From contig JAQGDQ010000161.1 in assembly GCA_030141605.1 (NCBI GenBank), positions 1 through 62,000 of the forward strand: DNA of 62,000 bases. Direction: 5' to 3'. The stretch comes from Tubiluchus corallicola. Its lineage: Eukaryota; Priapulida; Priapulimorpha; Priapulimorphida; Tubiluchidae. The notes beneath the pieces were generated by a model. The model was not told the origin of the DNA, ran no database searches, and saw only the letters and a program-made list of their open reading frames with translations. Below, one piece after another: positions 1 through 40,384 of the stretch (the stretch's first letter is position 1; each line of letters begins with the position of its first letter). Made by a program: the position numbers and the translations under genes.

Positions 1-1354
1 AACAATTCAATTCACGTAGCTATTGCAAGTCATGAAGTTGATCATAAAAGTATCCGAAGTGACGTCTTGTCGGCCAACGCCCCGACAAAGACAAAATCAA
101 TTGGCCTTTTAGCTGAGTCGGCCATTTAACCACTATCTCCGTAACCTCGTGGAATAATCTGCACCTCTCAAGTTATACCTGTCGTGACCCAGTTAATCAT
201 CCAATCACAGCAGTACTATAGGTATGAGATCATGAAGCCAGAATTTGGTCCAAAAAGTTGAACTGTAACATTTCTTTGTTGAACTCCCGATAGGTGGAGC
301 CACCAGTTTATAACGTTTACCAAATTCGGTTAATTAGTTATTAATGACAGGTTCAATACAATACATTCAGATATAGCTAATAGTTTTTTTCAAATGCCAC
401 GTAAACGTGTTATTACAGTTAAATGGCTATTCGTTTTAATCTGCTAAGCACGACCGTGACAGTCATCAACCTCACCAAGTCTGTGATATTTGAGATTCAG
501 CTGATTTTTTACAACATTGCACATGATTCACAGAGCTGTTGAAGGAAAAAGACGAATTTTGTTGTAATTGTGGCTTCCTAGACGTTTCCAACGTTGCAGT
601 GAGACACAGTAGGCAGAACATGTGAAATGTTTCAAGTTTTAAAGTGACTTTTAGCCACATAAACTTTTTGAAGCTCCACAGATAATAACCTGTAAATAAA
701 CAAATTGGCAATTTAAAAAATAAAATCTTTTTCAACATTCAAAACATTCAAGACCAAGGCCAGCATCTGTTCTCCTGCAACACCAAGTACTCCTGAGAGA
801 CTTCAATTTTAATCTTTATGTCCAGAATCCAGACACAATTTTCGTCATTTGTTTCTCAGTGGCGAATTCTGCGTTTGACCCCCTAAGAGGGAAAAACATG
901 AGCAAAATATTTTTGAAAATCTAGCAAGAACAAGTGAGGCACTTCCTTGAAAAAAATAACTAAGACACAAAAGCCTGTTGGACTATAACAAATAGCTGTG
1001 TGTAAAGTCAAGTTAACAGACATTATCTGTCACAATGATGCTGCATCTGCTTTTTGATAGTCAGGTGGTTTCTACCTTGGCAAAACTAGAAAGCTAAAAC
1101 ACGGATTTTGGCATTGTTCATTTTATCTGAATTAAACACTTCCGTGCTGTGGCGCCACCTGCCCAAGATTATTAAAATTAAATTAAACTAAGCAAGCAGG
1201 TTAAGTAATTAACCGCACATTTTTTATGCAATCGCACTTATTTACTTATTTTCTGCACAACCGCACTTTTTTGCTGACAATCACAACAACTGCCACACTT
1301 AATTACTTACATTCTGTGCAACCGCACTTTTTACTGTCATACATGCTGTACTGC
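1..1354. other. Unassigned intergenic DNA
   Basis: AT-rich sequence with only short random frames; no coding motif, TIR or LTR structure recognised. Confidence 0.5.
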
Positions 1355-1785
1355 CTAACCTGCCATACTGTCAAACCTACCAACTCGCCATACTGTCAAA
1401 CCTGCAAATCCCGCCATACTGTCAAACCTGCCAAACCCGCCATACTGTCAAACCTGCAAACTCGCCATACTGTTAAAACTGCCAAACCCGCCATACTGTC
1501 AAACCTGCAAAACCAGCCATACTGTCAAAGCTGCCAAACCCGCCATACTGCAAAACCTGCAAAACCCGCCATACTGTCATACCTGCCATACCCACCATAC
1601 TGAAAAACCTGCCAAACCGCCATATTGTCAAACCTGCCAACCCACCATACTGTGAAAGCTGTCAAACCCGCCATACTGTCAAACCTGCAAAACCCGCCAT
1701 ACTGTCAAAGCTGCCAAACCCGCCATACTGTTAAACCTGTCAAACCCGTCATACTGTCAAACCTGCAAAACCCGCACATGTATCC
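1355..1785. repeat. 26-bp minisatellite (CCGCCATACTGTCAAACCTG core)
   Basis: About 15 imperfect copies of a roughly 26-bp unit built around CCATACTGTCAAACCTGC. Long frames across it are by-products of the periodicity. Downstream 1786-2800 shows nothing recognisable. Confidence 0.9.
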
Positions 1786-2804
1786 AAACAACATTATCAT
1801 TGCATGATAGATCACAGCCCTACAAGACCCATTTATATAAATTAAAGTAACTGATTTAAAATGATTGCACATAGGATTAACACTTACCATAAAACATAGG
1901 CAGGACAGTTATAAAGACAGAATTAGCTTGCTGATGCCTGACATAAATTTATAAAGCAAATTCATACTCCATGCAATATTCCAGGCGAATCACGTCGATG
2001 ACGTCACGAAGTGGCGCGTATTTCTAAATCAAGATGGCGAAACGTGATCAGTTTTCTGTGAGAAATTTGAAAGTTAAGTTGCTGCTTTCAACCCAACGAA
2101 GCTTTAAATTCAATGAAAAGCCAGGCGATTTTTCACTTTTACTGTGAGAACGTTAATTTAAAACTTGTTTTATGAAATGCCACCATTCCATTCTTAAATC
2201 ACCTTGCAGCCACAATCCACTTATTAGACAAAATAGAAGACTAAAGCGTGATTACTTCTGTGGTTAAGTGCAAAGAATAAATTGTTTTGTACAGACAACA
2301 AAATTTTCAATTTTTTAACAAAATCACACATTTTGCACTTAAAATCAATATTACACTTCACTAAAAACTGTTCTGTTTTTTCTTGGAGCACTGCTCACAC
2401 TCATAGCAAGACCGCAAAGCAAATGATTTGCTTGAGTTGTCTCGTCTTCACGCATCTGAAAGTTACGCCTATAAACTGACGTGTTGGAGTTGATCACCAT
2501 GACAGCTTTTTAACGCCGCCTCAAATTCTTCACCACTAGAAATATGGCGCTAACAATTTTTGCCTAAACATTTTTAATAAACGCAAAGTTCCTTTACTTT
2601 TAAGTGCAATCTATTTGCACAAGTTGACCATCTTACTACCAAATCTTTTCTTCCTTTTAAGAACCTAAATAAGCTTCAATAATTTGTTATTGCAGGATAA
2701 TAAGACCTGCTTAATCTTTGTTACAGTTATGGTCAAAATAAAAGACCTGCATTGTGTGCTGAGCGTAGAGCACGTCAACTGAACTTGTGTCATCCAACAA
2801 CAGT

Positions 2805-2966
2805 AGAAATTAGGAACAACAATAGTAGAAATTAAGAACAACAATAGTAGAAATTAAGAACAACAATAGTAGAAATTAAGAACAACAATAGTAGAAATTA
2901 AGAACAACAATAGTAGAAATTAAGAACAACAATAGTAGAAATTAAGAACAACAATAATAGAAATTA
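2805..2966. repeat. 22-bp tandem repeat (AACAACAATAGTAGAAATTA)
   Basis: Seven or more near-identical 22-bp units, followed by a CT-rich, G-poor tract to about 3250. Confidence 0.9.
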
Positions 2967-3250
2967 AAAGTAACAACAGCAGCAAGTCCTTTCTTTCTTC
3001 TCTCTTCTTCTCTTCTCTCCTCTCCTCTCTTCTCTTCTCGTCTCCCGCCATCCCCTCTCCTCGATTCGTCTCACTTCTCTCTTCTCGTCTCCTCTCCACC
3101 TCTCCTTTCCTCTCTCCTCCTCTACTCTCTGCCCAATTAGGTCGAAGAATGTCAAATGTGGACATCATGCACACCTTTCCGATTTCCGATCTCCTCTCCT
3201 GTCTTGTCCTCTACTCTCCTTTTGTCTCGTCTTCTGTCCTCTCTTTTCCT

Positions 3251-4528
3251 CTTCTTTTTATCACTATGTTATCTATGTAACATTGTATTAAGACTGTGAA
3301 CAGATTTTTCCCCAATACACAGGCACATCCTAAGCTAGCGGTTTGAACAGCTATCCCAGAAGAGAGGTATCCCAATTTTATAATAACGCTGGTAAACACA
3401 TGGTGAAGTCCCGACCAAGTAAGCTTTTATAGTAGCAGGACTTCACCACTGCTGTACAGTTTAAACGTTAACTTGTTATACTGAAACCAAAAGTAGTCAT
3501 TCCTTAAATGGCATAAATAATGAGTAAGCAATAAAAATATACTTTGTCTCAGTATGAATAAAAATAAATTGAAAAAAATCTCAAAATAAGCATGCACAAA
3601 ATGATTTAGATATTTAGATACAAACGTCCGATGTAAAGCACGTATTAAATATATCACTTCCACACTCAAAAGGGTTTAATCAAACTGCAGAGATACAAAA
3701 ACCTAAACTAGTTTCAAAAGAGAAGACCAATTGTTTGCACACTATAAGCTACAATTGCACACGTTTTTACGATATTCTCAATGAGAGCAAAAGATCTAGC
3801 TATAAGTACGAAAAGGTTTTTAAATTTCAGCATTACTATTTTTTAATTAATGATACAATGTTCAATTTGAGTAGTTAATATTGTGTTGTATATTTCTATA
3901 ATACACGCTGGCTAAAGATCAATAAATAACTCGTACGCTTACACAAAAGCTCGTATATACATAATACATAATATATTATTAGACTAAGGTTAACCCTAAT
4001 TCTCAAACGGTCATAAGAAATAATACACTACTGTCTTTCGTATAAAAAGTTCTTATTGTAAGTAGAACTTCGGCACAAAAGATAAGACTAGACTACTCAC
4101 TGTATAAAAAATCACTATTTTTACATAGCTACACTAAATAGAATCACAGTCGTATTAAATGAACAAAAGAATTAGTATTTATGGGAATATATTTCCTTGT
4201 TCTTTTAAATCATGCCTATACGTTCTTTTTTTGTGAATTTCTCTGATATATTTGGGGTCTTCGCTGTATGAATATGCATTATACATGTTATTCACTAATA
4301 CAATTAAAGATGTTCATAAGGCAAATTACAGAAGTTTTCAAAGTTTTCCTGTACACACATTTACAGGTTTACCAAGTATACCAAAACTTGTTGATACAAT
4401 GTCGAATCGAATTGCACAAATAATGCCAAGGAAAAAGAATTATACATACCATATATGGGCAGGAATGTTGGGAAATGTTTTATGTAAGAAATACTTTTAT
4501 TTGGGGATTACACAATGTTCCATGCAGC
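3251..4528. other. Unassigned DNA downstream of the ADAMTS gene
   Basis: AT-rich; no recognisable gene or mobile element. It probably includes the transition from ADAMTS 3' UTR to intergenic DNA. Confidence 0.4.
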
Positions 4529-4534
4529 TTTATT
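4529..4534 (-). promoter_or_regulatory. Candidate poly(A) signal AATAAA of the ADAMTS gene
   Basis: AATAAA on the minus strand about 130 nt after the stop codon. It is the first canonical hexamer downstream; 3' end use is not shown by the sequence. Confidence 0.5.
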
Positions 4535-4662
4535 GCTTATAGTGAAAAAATGTTTTTTTCTTAGCAACAGTAAAAAAAACTTTCGTGCTCACTCCACCCA
4601 CGTTTACCAGCCTAGGCATCCAGTTAAAATCTAGGAAACTGACTACACATGTATCAGTGTAT

Positions 4663-32724
<28,062 letters not shown>

Positions 32725-32991
32725 GTTCGATCTGAGAAACAAAATGTCACACTTAATACTTTAACTTTATATTAAACTTAATGAACACATTAGCTGAAAC
32801 CTAAGTGAAGTAAAAGCTGACCTGACTAAGTGAGTAAAAAGTGACGAAACTTCTTTTTCGTGTACTCTTTTCAGATTTCAATAAATTAATCAGAGAAATA
32901 AGGTACTCGTTTCTTACGTTGCAAATAAATGTTTTCAACCTATCTATCTAGTAGCGAGAAGATCTGTTTGTGACTAAAGCACCTATCTTAC

Positions 32992-33200
32992 CTTTACTTG
33001 TTGTTGCTCAACCCAATACGTTGATTTCATTCACAGACACGCTAAGCGAAGCCAAGGCACGTGGCAGCCAGGTTTGGAAATTGCTTCTTAACTGTGATAA
33101 CCCTCCATCCACGGTGTTTACTTGCGTTGTTTACGTTAGCTAAGTTTAATAGCATCTCTTAGGTTTGCGGGAAACCTTTGCAGAGAGATGCAGCGGCTCG
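32992..33200 (-). other. Probable 5' UTR exon of the ADAMTS gene
   Basis: On the minus strand a strong donor (AAAG|GTAAGATAGG, exon end 32992) lies upstream of the coding start. A matching acceptor (TTTCTCAG) ends at 32732, 8 nt before the ATG, so a 5' UTR intron at 32732-32991 is plausible. The upstream end of this exon and the promoter are not resolved; 33200 is only a rough limit. Confidence 0.4.
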
Positions 33201-35060
33201 TACAAAGCTACTGATGATGCGAAGGTGATTCGGCTGCTAATTCAGATGCTGAACAAACTGAGCTTTCGTTGATGTTGGCTTAACTACCATATTCCTTTAA
33301 ATAAAAAACGACACAATAATTTATCAAAGTATTAGAAATCAAACCTTATCCCGGGCTGTCACATTACTGAAGTTATTAATGACAGTATGATATGACCTGG
33401 AACTAAATCCTGAATAGTTGATAAATCAGCTGAATTAGCCGTGAATTATTACAGATAGCTTGACATTTTGCGAACACATTTGAACCAAGTTGTCATGCAA
33501 ACTGCATTAAAATACAGTAAACAATCAGAATAATCACTTAATAAATCCACTGTTATGTTATCTACATTTGCTAATCCTGAGCCAAAACGAATTGAGTGCT
33601 ATGATAGTGTAATAAAGAGAAACCGAAACAATGCTAACTAAGTAGATTTCAAAAACCAACTCATGTAAATGACGTTAAATTCTTTAATTCAAATTTTGTA
33701 TACTCACGTCCCTAATAACTGAAAAAGAACAATTATAAATTCGCAACTCATAAATAGTAAATTAAAACGGCAATCTGTACAAGTAATTTTTGGTAGGTAT
33801 TATATACGAACGTATTGTGTATATTGTGATAGTTGATGAAAATTTTATCATACATTGATTATGTATTTTACTTATTGTAGTATACCTATGTATTGTGTAT
33901 AACACATATGTATTGCATAACACATATGTATTGTGTTATGTATTATGTATTATGTGCATATTGTAATGTACTTCACTAATCGCATGGTGCCCATGTATAG
34001 TGTCGTGAACCTACTGTATTTATGTATGTAATTTCGTTTAGTTTTAATTTTTATGTACTAATAGTTTATAGTTTTGTACAAGATGAATTTGCCTTTAACA
34101 GTGTTTTAGTATTGAAAATATTTTTAACAATGAGGATTGTGATTTTATTGTAATTTATTTTATTGCAAGTAAAGTACATATGCATATGTATGTCAACGTC
34201 AAAATGGTTATATCAAATTATGAAATTTTTAAACAAAGCTTTGCTTAGTTTATTCATTTATCCGTTTTACTTTTAATTTATTTCCACATAATTCTTCTAT
34301 CTCGAGTTGAACCCATCACTGTTTTCTTGGGCACCGCAGATTGCTGGTTGGCCATTTACTCTATTAAAAAGATGATGCCAAGATAACAAGACGACTTCGT
34401 GCACAGATGGCAAAGGATAAGCTGTAGGACTGTCGCATCTGGATCTTTCTTTAAAAAATTGTCAAAAAGTCCTAGACCGTCAATCAGCTTCTTCGATTTC
34501 AAAATTTACCATACGCCACAAAATAAAACTCTTGATCTTCGTTTCTAAAACCTCTAAAATTTTACAAGAGCTTTCGAGGTGCTGCTTGCAGCCACTCTAA
34601 CAAATTAGCACTGTTCATCGATCCAGCTCTATCGCAACTTCAATTTCCGCCTTGAGAGCTCAAAACCAAAAATCTTTTAAGACTTCGCGAAGCTAATCAT
34701 CGTAATTTGCAAACTGAAATAGCTTGAAAGAAAAGTTTGTGAAAAACTTGAGTCACAGAGTTGACATGATATTGCTACTGTCATTTATTATCATTTTAGG
34801 TAACAATTACATTATATAAATTACATGAAATAAAAAAGTGACGGTGCGTTAACTTTGCACAGCATTGCATTTTATTGAACTACACCTACAACTCGTTGCA
34901 TTTCGTTGCATTATACTATGTTGCATTTTACTATATTGTACTATAAGGCATTACATTTAATTGCACTTTCGTATAATCTTACAATTCTTCGCCTTACAAT
35001 AAGTTACAAACAAGTCACAAGTTGCAAGCGTTGAATTTCATTGCACTGTACGAGCCGCTG
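33201..35060. other. Unassigned DNA upstream of the ADAMTS gene
   Basis: Should include the ADAMTS promoter, but no TATA box or clear motif could be tied to it. Short variants of TATTGTGTATAACACATATG recur at 33,830-33,960, and TTGCATT repeats at 34,860-34,960. No host coding exon recognised. Confidence 0.4.
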
Positions 35061-35066
35061 CATCTT

Positions 35067-35470
35067 TCATCAAACAATTTCATCAACAACCAAATTAAAG
35101 AACTTTTCAAGCAAAATGCTTTCTTTTCTAGTTAGTACTTTACAAGCATCAATAAGATCTCCAGGGTGCCTTGTTAATTCAACCGTGGTCAAACTGCAAT
35201 ACTTCAATCTTTCTAAATATCTCAGACTTTTACAACTAAATATTATTCTTGTAGCACGCCTTTGCACACCTTCCTTAAACAACATGCGTTTCTGATAATG
35301 GGGATTCCAAAGCTGCACACAGTATTCTAGATGCGGTCTAACCGAACCAATGTATAATTTCAATATAATTTCTTTATTTCTAGAAACGAGTGCCTCTTTA
35401 TCATCCCCAAAATTTTGTTTGCTTTCTTAACAAAGGATACAAATTGCTTGGAAAATTTCAAGTCTAATGT
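35067..35470 (-). mobile_element. CR1/L2-like LINE fragment, C-terminal part of ORF2
   Basis: Frame 35,363-35,070 reads KLYIGSVRPHLEYCVQLWNP, QRRATRIIF, YLERLKYCSLTTVELTR and GDLI..CKVLT, the conserved region after the reverse transcriptase core of CR1/L2-type LINEs. A second frame just upstream (FVKKANKILG) shows one frameshift. Truncated at both ends. Confidence 0.82.
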
Positions 35471-36872
35471 TATTATCACACTAAGGTCATTTTACATGTA
35501 CATAAATACATAAGTATATGAATTCTATTTCGTAGGGTAATTATATGTCTAAACTTTCCTCGTCTTGCAACCATTAGTAGCTGCCTGCAAGCTTTGACTT
35601 TACTGGTGTTATACTTTTGAGGATGTCGCTCTTGGAAAGGTTCTTTCCATTTACTGGATTGTCTACACTGCTCTTTATCCTCCCACACTCTTTGTCTTCC
35701 CTCCCCAGTTTATCTTTTCCCAACTTATTTTTTCAGCTTTTCCTCTTCTTCTCTTCTCCGGCTTCTTTTCCTTGCTTTTATTTCCTCTTTTCTCTTCCAC
35801 TGTCTTCCTATTTGCTTTTCTGTTCCATGAGTTTCACACATCACTTTATGCTCCCATCTCTCACATGGAACAACAGAATGCAATACGCAGTATCACTTGT
35901 GAGGAATCTGCTAATGCAGAAAATTTCAGGTATCCAGACACAACATTCTGATACACATTGGCCTCAAGTCTACTCTTATTTTTGAGAATTCCTGTTAAAA
36001 GATGAAACGACCTTAATTTCTCCTTGACTGATGGGTTGGCTTTTCTTGAAATTCTGTACAGCAGATGTTTCTCTTGGGTTGTAGCAAGCAGGCGATCAAG
36101 AAAACATTGGGTACGATCAAGGAAATTTACACCGGACGAAGCTACACGATAGGCTTAGTTGAAGTGCCTGAAAAGGGCGTGTTTTTCTTAACTTTATCCA
36201 ATTAAATCACGTATAAATGTTTAAACAAATAGCATGATTGGATAGCTGTGATTCTCCTAAATCGAACACTACCTAATTTGTAATCATTCAGTAATGTCTG
36301 TGCTCATACAATAGCAGAAAAAATTAGGTCTTACAAGACCAATTTAGAATGGTGCGGTCCTGAAGGAGTTAAAAACTAAAATAAAAATTACTGCCACCCA
36401 ATCGCACACTGACGTTTCAGATAGATGTAGCTATATTTCTCGTTAAAAATACAAATGCCTTTTTTAATTTTATTTTTTAGATAAAAACTAAGAACACTAC
36501 CCACTATGTTACACTATATTACTTCATAAAGAAAGCTAGCCCAAATAAACATGAATAAATATCAGAATAACTGATGAACCGCAACAAAAACAAATTAATG
36601 TCATCGATTGATGACGTCATTCGAACCATGAATTATAGATCCAATCTTGGCTTTTCATGACAGCTCATTTTTTACGACGTCACAAAACCCCAAAACACTA
36701 TAAAAACAAACAGTAAAACAAGCCAGGATACATTTATGCGAGCAGAACATGCTGTCAATGCACTCGCCTTTATCTGAACTACACATCTAGAACGTCTTTA
36801 CATAAACGATAAACAAAGCCAACCGTTTATACTGCGTAATATAAAATTCCTTATGCTGAAAAACTGAAAAAT
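35471..36872. other. Unassigned DNA with a CT-rich tract
   Basis: Pyrimidine-rich at 35,640-35,830, otherwise AT-rich; no gene or element recognised. Confidence 0.4.
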
Positions 36873-37377
36873 TTAAAGGAAAGAACAAGTCACTCAGCAT
36901 ATTGGGTTTATTTTACTGTTATCACCTAAAGTTAGAAAAAAATAACCTGATTAAAAAAATTTCAGGCGTGGTGTTTGCTGCTATTCACTTGAAAATCGTG
37001 ACGTAAATGGGGGACTTCGCGACTTGGTGGTGGCTTTCCGTAAGCGCGAGCTGATTAAAGTAATTCAAACTTCTGCAGCTTACATAATGTTCACGCAAAA
37101 ATATTACAAAATAACTTATCCAATATTTTTGTAAAAACTTATTGTATTTTTGGTGAAAATTGAAAGTGCGCTGGTTTTCATCAGAACGAATGATGTCATT
37201 GGAAGAAGAATGAGCATTGAAAATGGAGGCGCCCAAGCCTGAAGTGATCAAGACTTTGAAGTAATTTTACTGGTTACATGAGGCGCTTATTGCAGTTTTT
37301 TTACTAGATCTTTCTAACATTTTTTCTGAACATTGAAATAAGCCCTAACCTCCTAGAAGGGTTGACCTTTCCTTTAA
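36873..37377 (-). mobile_element. TTAA-flanked MITE, copy 1
   Basis: 505 bp from TTAAAGGAAAG to CTTTCCTTTAA; the TTAA at both ends fits a TTAA target duplication as made by piggyBac-type transposases. Opposite orientation to the copies at 43.6 and 48.3 kb. Confidence 0.8.
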
Positions 37378-37816
37378 TAAACCAATAATCTGGAGTAAAA
37401 CTTAATAGTTTTTCTAGAATTAAAACTGCAATCTGCAACTGTTCTTTCTTCTAGAATGAAATTTCTTATTTGTGATGATTGCAAACAAGTAGCACTTCAA
37501 ATTTTAGGCTACCTTGGCTATGTTAACAATTATAGTTAATAAACCCTATTACACTAGCAAGTCTTGTATCAACGAGTAACGCTAATGAAACCTCTGCGGT
37601 TGCTAAACTATGTTTTAATCAGCTGAAGCAGATAAAGTTCTACCTTCGTTTTACAATGGGTGAGGATAGATTGTCTGGGTTAGTTTTGCTGTCCATTGAA
37701 AGAGAGTTGACTACTGATTACTTTGCGAGAATTATAGATTAATTTATTAGAATGAAAGCTAGACGAAACAGACTATTGTAGTTCTTTCATGACACATTTT
37801 TCACAATACTTCTTTT

Positions 37817-37906
37817 TGTTTTCATAATAACACACACGTTTTTATTATGTTTTGAGATTTATGAGCTTACTGTAACTTTTTATTGTGTTTTAATTTTAAC
37901 TCTATC

Positions 37907-37909
<3 letters not shown>
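37817..37909. repeat. 93-bp flank of the LTR element, left copy
   Basis: From TGTTTTCATAATAACACACA to TAACTCTATCTAT; an apparently identical copy stands at 40,237-40,329 on the other side of the LTR element. Each copy is followed by a TA run. Confidence 0.9.
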
Positions 37910-37935
<26 letters not shown>

Positions 37936-37937
<2 letters not shown>

Positions 37938-38287
37938 TTACGAAGACGGGTTTTGACTAACCCCATAATGTTAGTAATGGGTATAGTCGAGAAGACCAGT
38001 AATGCAAATGTACCTGTATAAAACAGAATGCATGCCGTAATTTGACGATTCCAACCTGGCCTTTCTGTCTGTAAAGGTGATTGCTGTAGGTTTGCTGATT
38101 TTTTTATACAAAGTCTGTTCACATGTCATTCTTTTGGAGTTACCGGTTGTGCAATAAAGTTTAATTTATTTTGCATTCGTACTCTTTTTACTTTTCTCGT
38201 CTGCTGTAATACTTTCATAACTTGTATGCCGCTCGATACATTCTGAGGAGACGGATCGGCGCCTGAAAAGGACCCGGATCCGTTACA
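37936..38287 (+). repeat. Left LTR, 352 bp
   Basis: TG...CA ends, TATAAAA at 38,017 and AATAAA at 38,153, as expected for LTR promoter and poly(A) signals. Differs from the right LTR by one substitution (GAAGACCAGT vs GAAGCCCAGT) and one A indel. Confidence 0.92.
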
Positions 38288-38606
38288 CTGGTGCACATAA
38301 GTGGGATCCGAAATTGCCGCCTGGAATGGATCGACATTATTGGGTTTGGTGAGTGCTGCATTTTGCTTTAGGCAGACAGCTTGTCTGTACTACTCGGCGT
38401 GTTTTTTTTGTGTTTTTGTAGACAGTTTCGTGTTTTTACCTTTTATGTTGAAAGGCAATTGAACGGCCTTTATGCGACAGGCAGCATCGGCCTTAGCTTA
38501 AACAGTTCTATGTTTTTATCGAGTTCCCAATGAGGCGATATTAGCCTGTATTTAGGAATAGGAGACGTACAGCCATTTTGTGACTTTGCATGTATAGCGA
38601 GTCACC

Positions 38607-38904
38607 GTAGTTTAGTGTTCCGTAATGGCTAGGATGCCAGAACACTGTTTTTAAATGGTAGTTTAGTGTTCCGTAATGGCTAGGATGCCAGAACACTGTT
38701 TTTAAATGGTAGTTTAGTGTTCCGTAATGGCTAGGATGCCAGAACACTGTTTTTAAATGGTAGTTTAGTGTTCCGTAATGGCTAGGTTGCCAGAACACTG
38801 TTTTTAAATGGTAGTTTAGTGTTCCGTAATGGCTAGGTTGCCAGAACACTGTTTTTAAATGGTAGTTTAGTGTTCCGTAATGGCTAGGATGCCAGAACAC
38901 GCTT
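38607..38904. repeat. 51-bp tandem repeat, six copies, inside the LTR element
   Basis: Unit starts GTAGTTTAGTGTTCCGTAAT and contains CTAGGATGCCAGAACACTG; only an A/T change (GGATGCC vs GGTTGCC) separates units. Because 51 is divisible by three, a minus-strand frame repeats a 17-residue unit (LKTVFWHPSHYGTLNYH). Confidence 0.95.
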
Positions 38905-39860
38905 TTCAACATGGGGCTCTGTTGTGTTCAGCTAGCTAAGATTATGCAGTTGTGAACACTTGATGCTCGTCTTTTTAACTGTACGTCACTGGTCAAAGTT
39001 GAACCGGTTTTCGGTAGCTTTTGCGAAGCCAGAACGTTGAAGCAGTTTAAAAAGATTAATCGTTTTTCTCTACTTTGCTGTTGTTGTTGTACAGCAGTAC
39101 CTTGTTTGTAAATTTGTTTCGTCTTTATTCCTCTTTATGTGCCGAGTCTGTTGCAGTAAGCTTGTCAGTATGCCTATTTCGTTCACTCAGGGAAGACAGG
39201 TCGAAACTTCGATTGCTACACGAGTCTATTATGACGGACACGAGTCTATTATGGAGTACCGTCAAAGACATGGTTTATGGCTAGGAGTACAATACCGTTG
39301 TAGCACATGGCTGGAGTACCCTACACCTTCGCAAGTATCGCAACTACTTTATTTCACCGGGCAGACAGATGGTTCGAATCCCTACCGACGCCCCAGGAGA
39401 ACTTCTATAGACTGTTCACAATGTACCACATCATAGAGGTTGTCTCAGTGCCTCGGAAGTAACTAGTAGAATGTTTTTTTCGTTTCAAGGCCTGTTTTGC
39501 CGATAGCGTGATGTGCAAAGACTGGTTTCTGTTTAAAGACTGACTGTATTGTTTTTTGGGACAGTCTCGCTAGATGGCGCTACACTGCACTCACAAGAAG
39601 TGGATCATTGATCTGTTCCCACAGGAAAAAGGATTATCAACTCACCGTTTTCAGTTTTATGCTGTCATAAACCTGGATAGATTTGCTAAAGCCGGGTTTT
39701 TACATATTTGTACTAGTGCTGTTTACAATTTTGATTATTTTGTTAAACTGATTTGCTCAACTTTGAATGACTTTTGTTGGGTTCAACTAGAGTACAATTT
39801 AATTGCATTTGCATTTGCTGTAACTCATTTGTGGACAAATGGAAATTGAGGAAGGGGTAG

Positions 39861-40213
39861 TGTTACGAAGACGGGTTTTGACTAACCCCATAATGTTAGT
39901 AATGGGTATAGTCGAGAAGCCCAGTAATGCAAATGTACCTGTATAAAACAGAATGCATGCCGTAATTTGACGATTCCAACCTGGCCTTTCTGTCTGTAAA
40001 GGTGATTGCTGTAGGTTTGCTGATTTTTTTATACAAAAGTCTGTTCACATGTCATTCTTTTGGAGTTACCGGTTGTGCAATAAAGTTTAATTTATTTTGC
40101 ATTCGTACTCTTTTTACTTTTCTCGTCTGCTGTAATACTTTCATAACTTGTATGCCGCTCGATACATTCTGAGGAGACGGATCGGCGCCTGAAAAGGACC
40201 CGGATCCGTTACA
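39861..40213 (+). repeat. Right LTR, 353 bp
   Basis: Near-identical to the left LTR; begins straight after GAGGAAGGGGTAG. Confidence 0.92.
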
Positions 40214-40236
40214 ATATATTTATATATATATATATA

Positions 40237-40329
40237 TGTTTTCATAATAACACACACGTTTTTATTATGTTTTGAGATTTATGAGCTTACTGTAACTTTT
40301 TATTGTGTTTTAATTTTAACTCTATCTAT
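40237..40329. repeat. 93-bp flank of the LTR element, right copy
   Basis: Same sequence as 37,817-37,909, then TCTA and TA microsatellites to 40,375. See findings for the haplotype explanation. Confidence 0.9.
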
Positions 40330-40344
40330 CTATCTATCTATCTA

Positions 40345-40380
<36 letters not shown>

Positions 40381-40384
40381 CAAT

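Larger units (their letters stand above)
37936..40213 (+). mobile_element. Young non-autonomous LTR retrotransposon (2.28 kb)
   Basis: Two LTRs (TGTTACGAAG...CGTTACA) bracket a 1573-bp interior. A primer site TGGTGCACATAAGTGGGATC resembling the complement of a tRNA-Leu 3' end follows the left LTR by one base. A polypurine tract GAGGAAGGGGTAG precedes the right LTR. The interior is too short for gag-pol and no protease, RT or integrase motif is present, so it must be mobilised in trans. A 91-codon frame (39,574-39,849) ends just before the polypurine tract; I do not recognise it. A 51-bp tandem repeat fills 38,607-38,904. Confidence 0.9.

Noticed and set aside
1226-1807. Cys-Lys-Pro rich frames resembling a repetitive secreted protein
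   Set aside because: They follow a 26-bp minisatellite, and neighbouring frames are equally open.
4252-4542. 96-codon plus-strand frame
   Set aside because: No recognisable domain and it overlaps the presumed ADAMTS 3' UTR in antisense; most likely chance.
38607-38904. Regular repeats as a CRISPR array
   Set aside because: Units are contiguous without unique spacers, and the DNA is eukaryotic.
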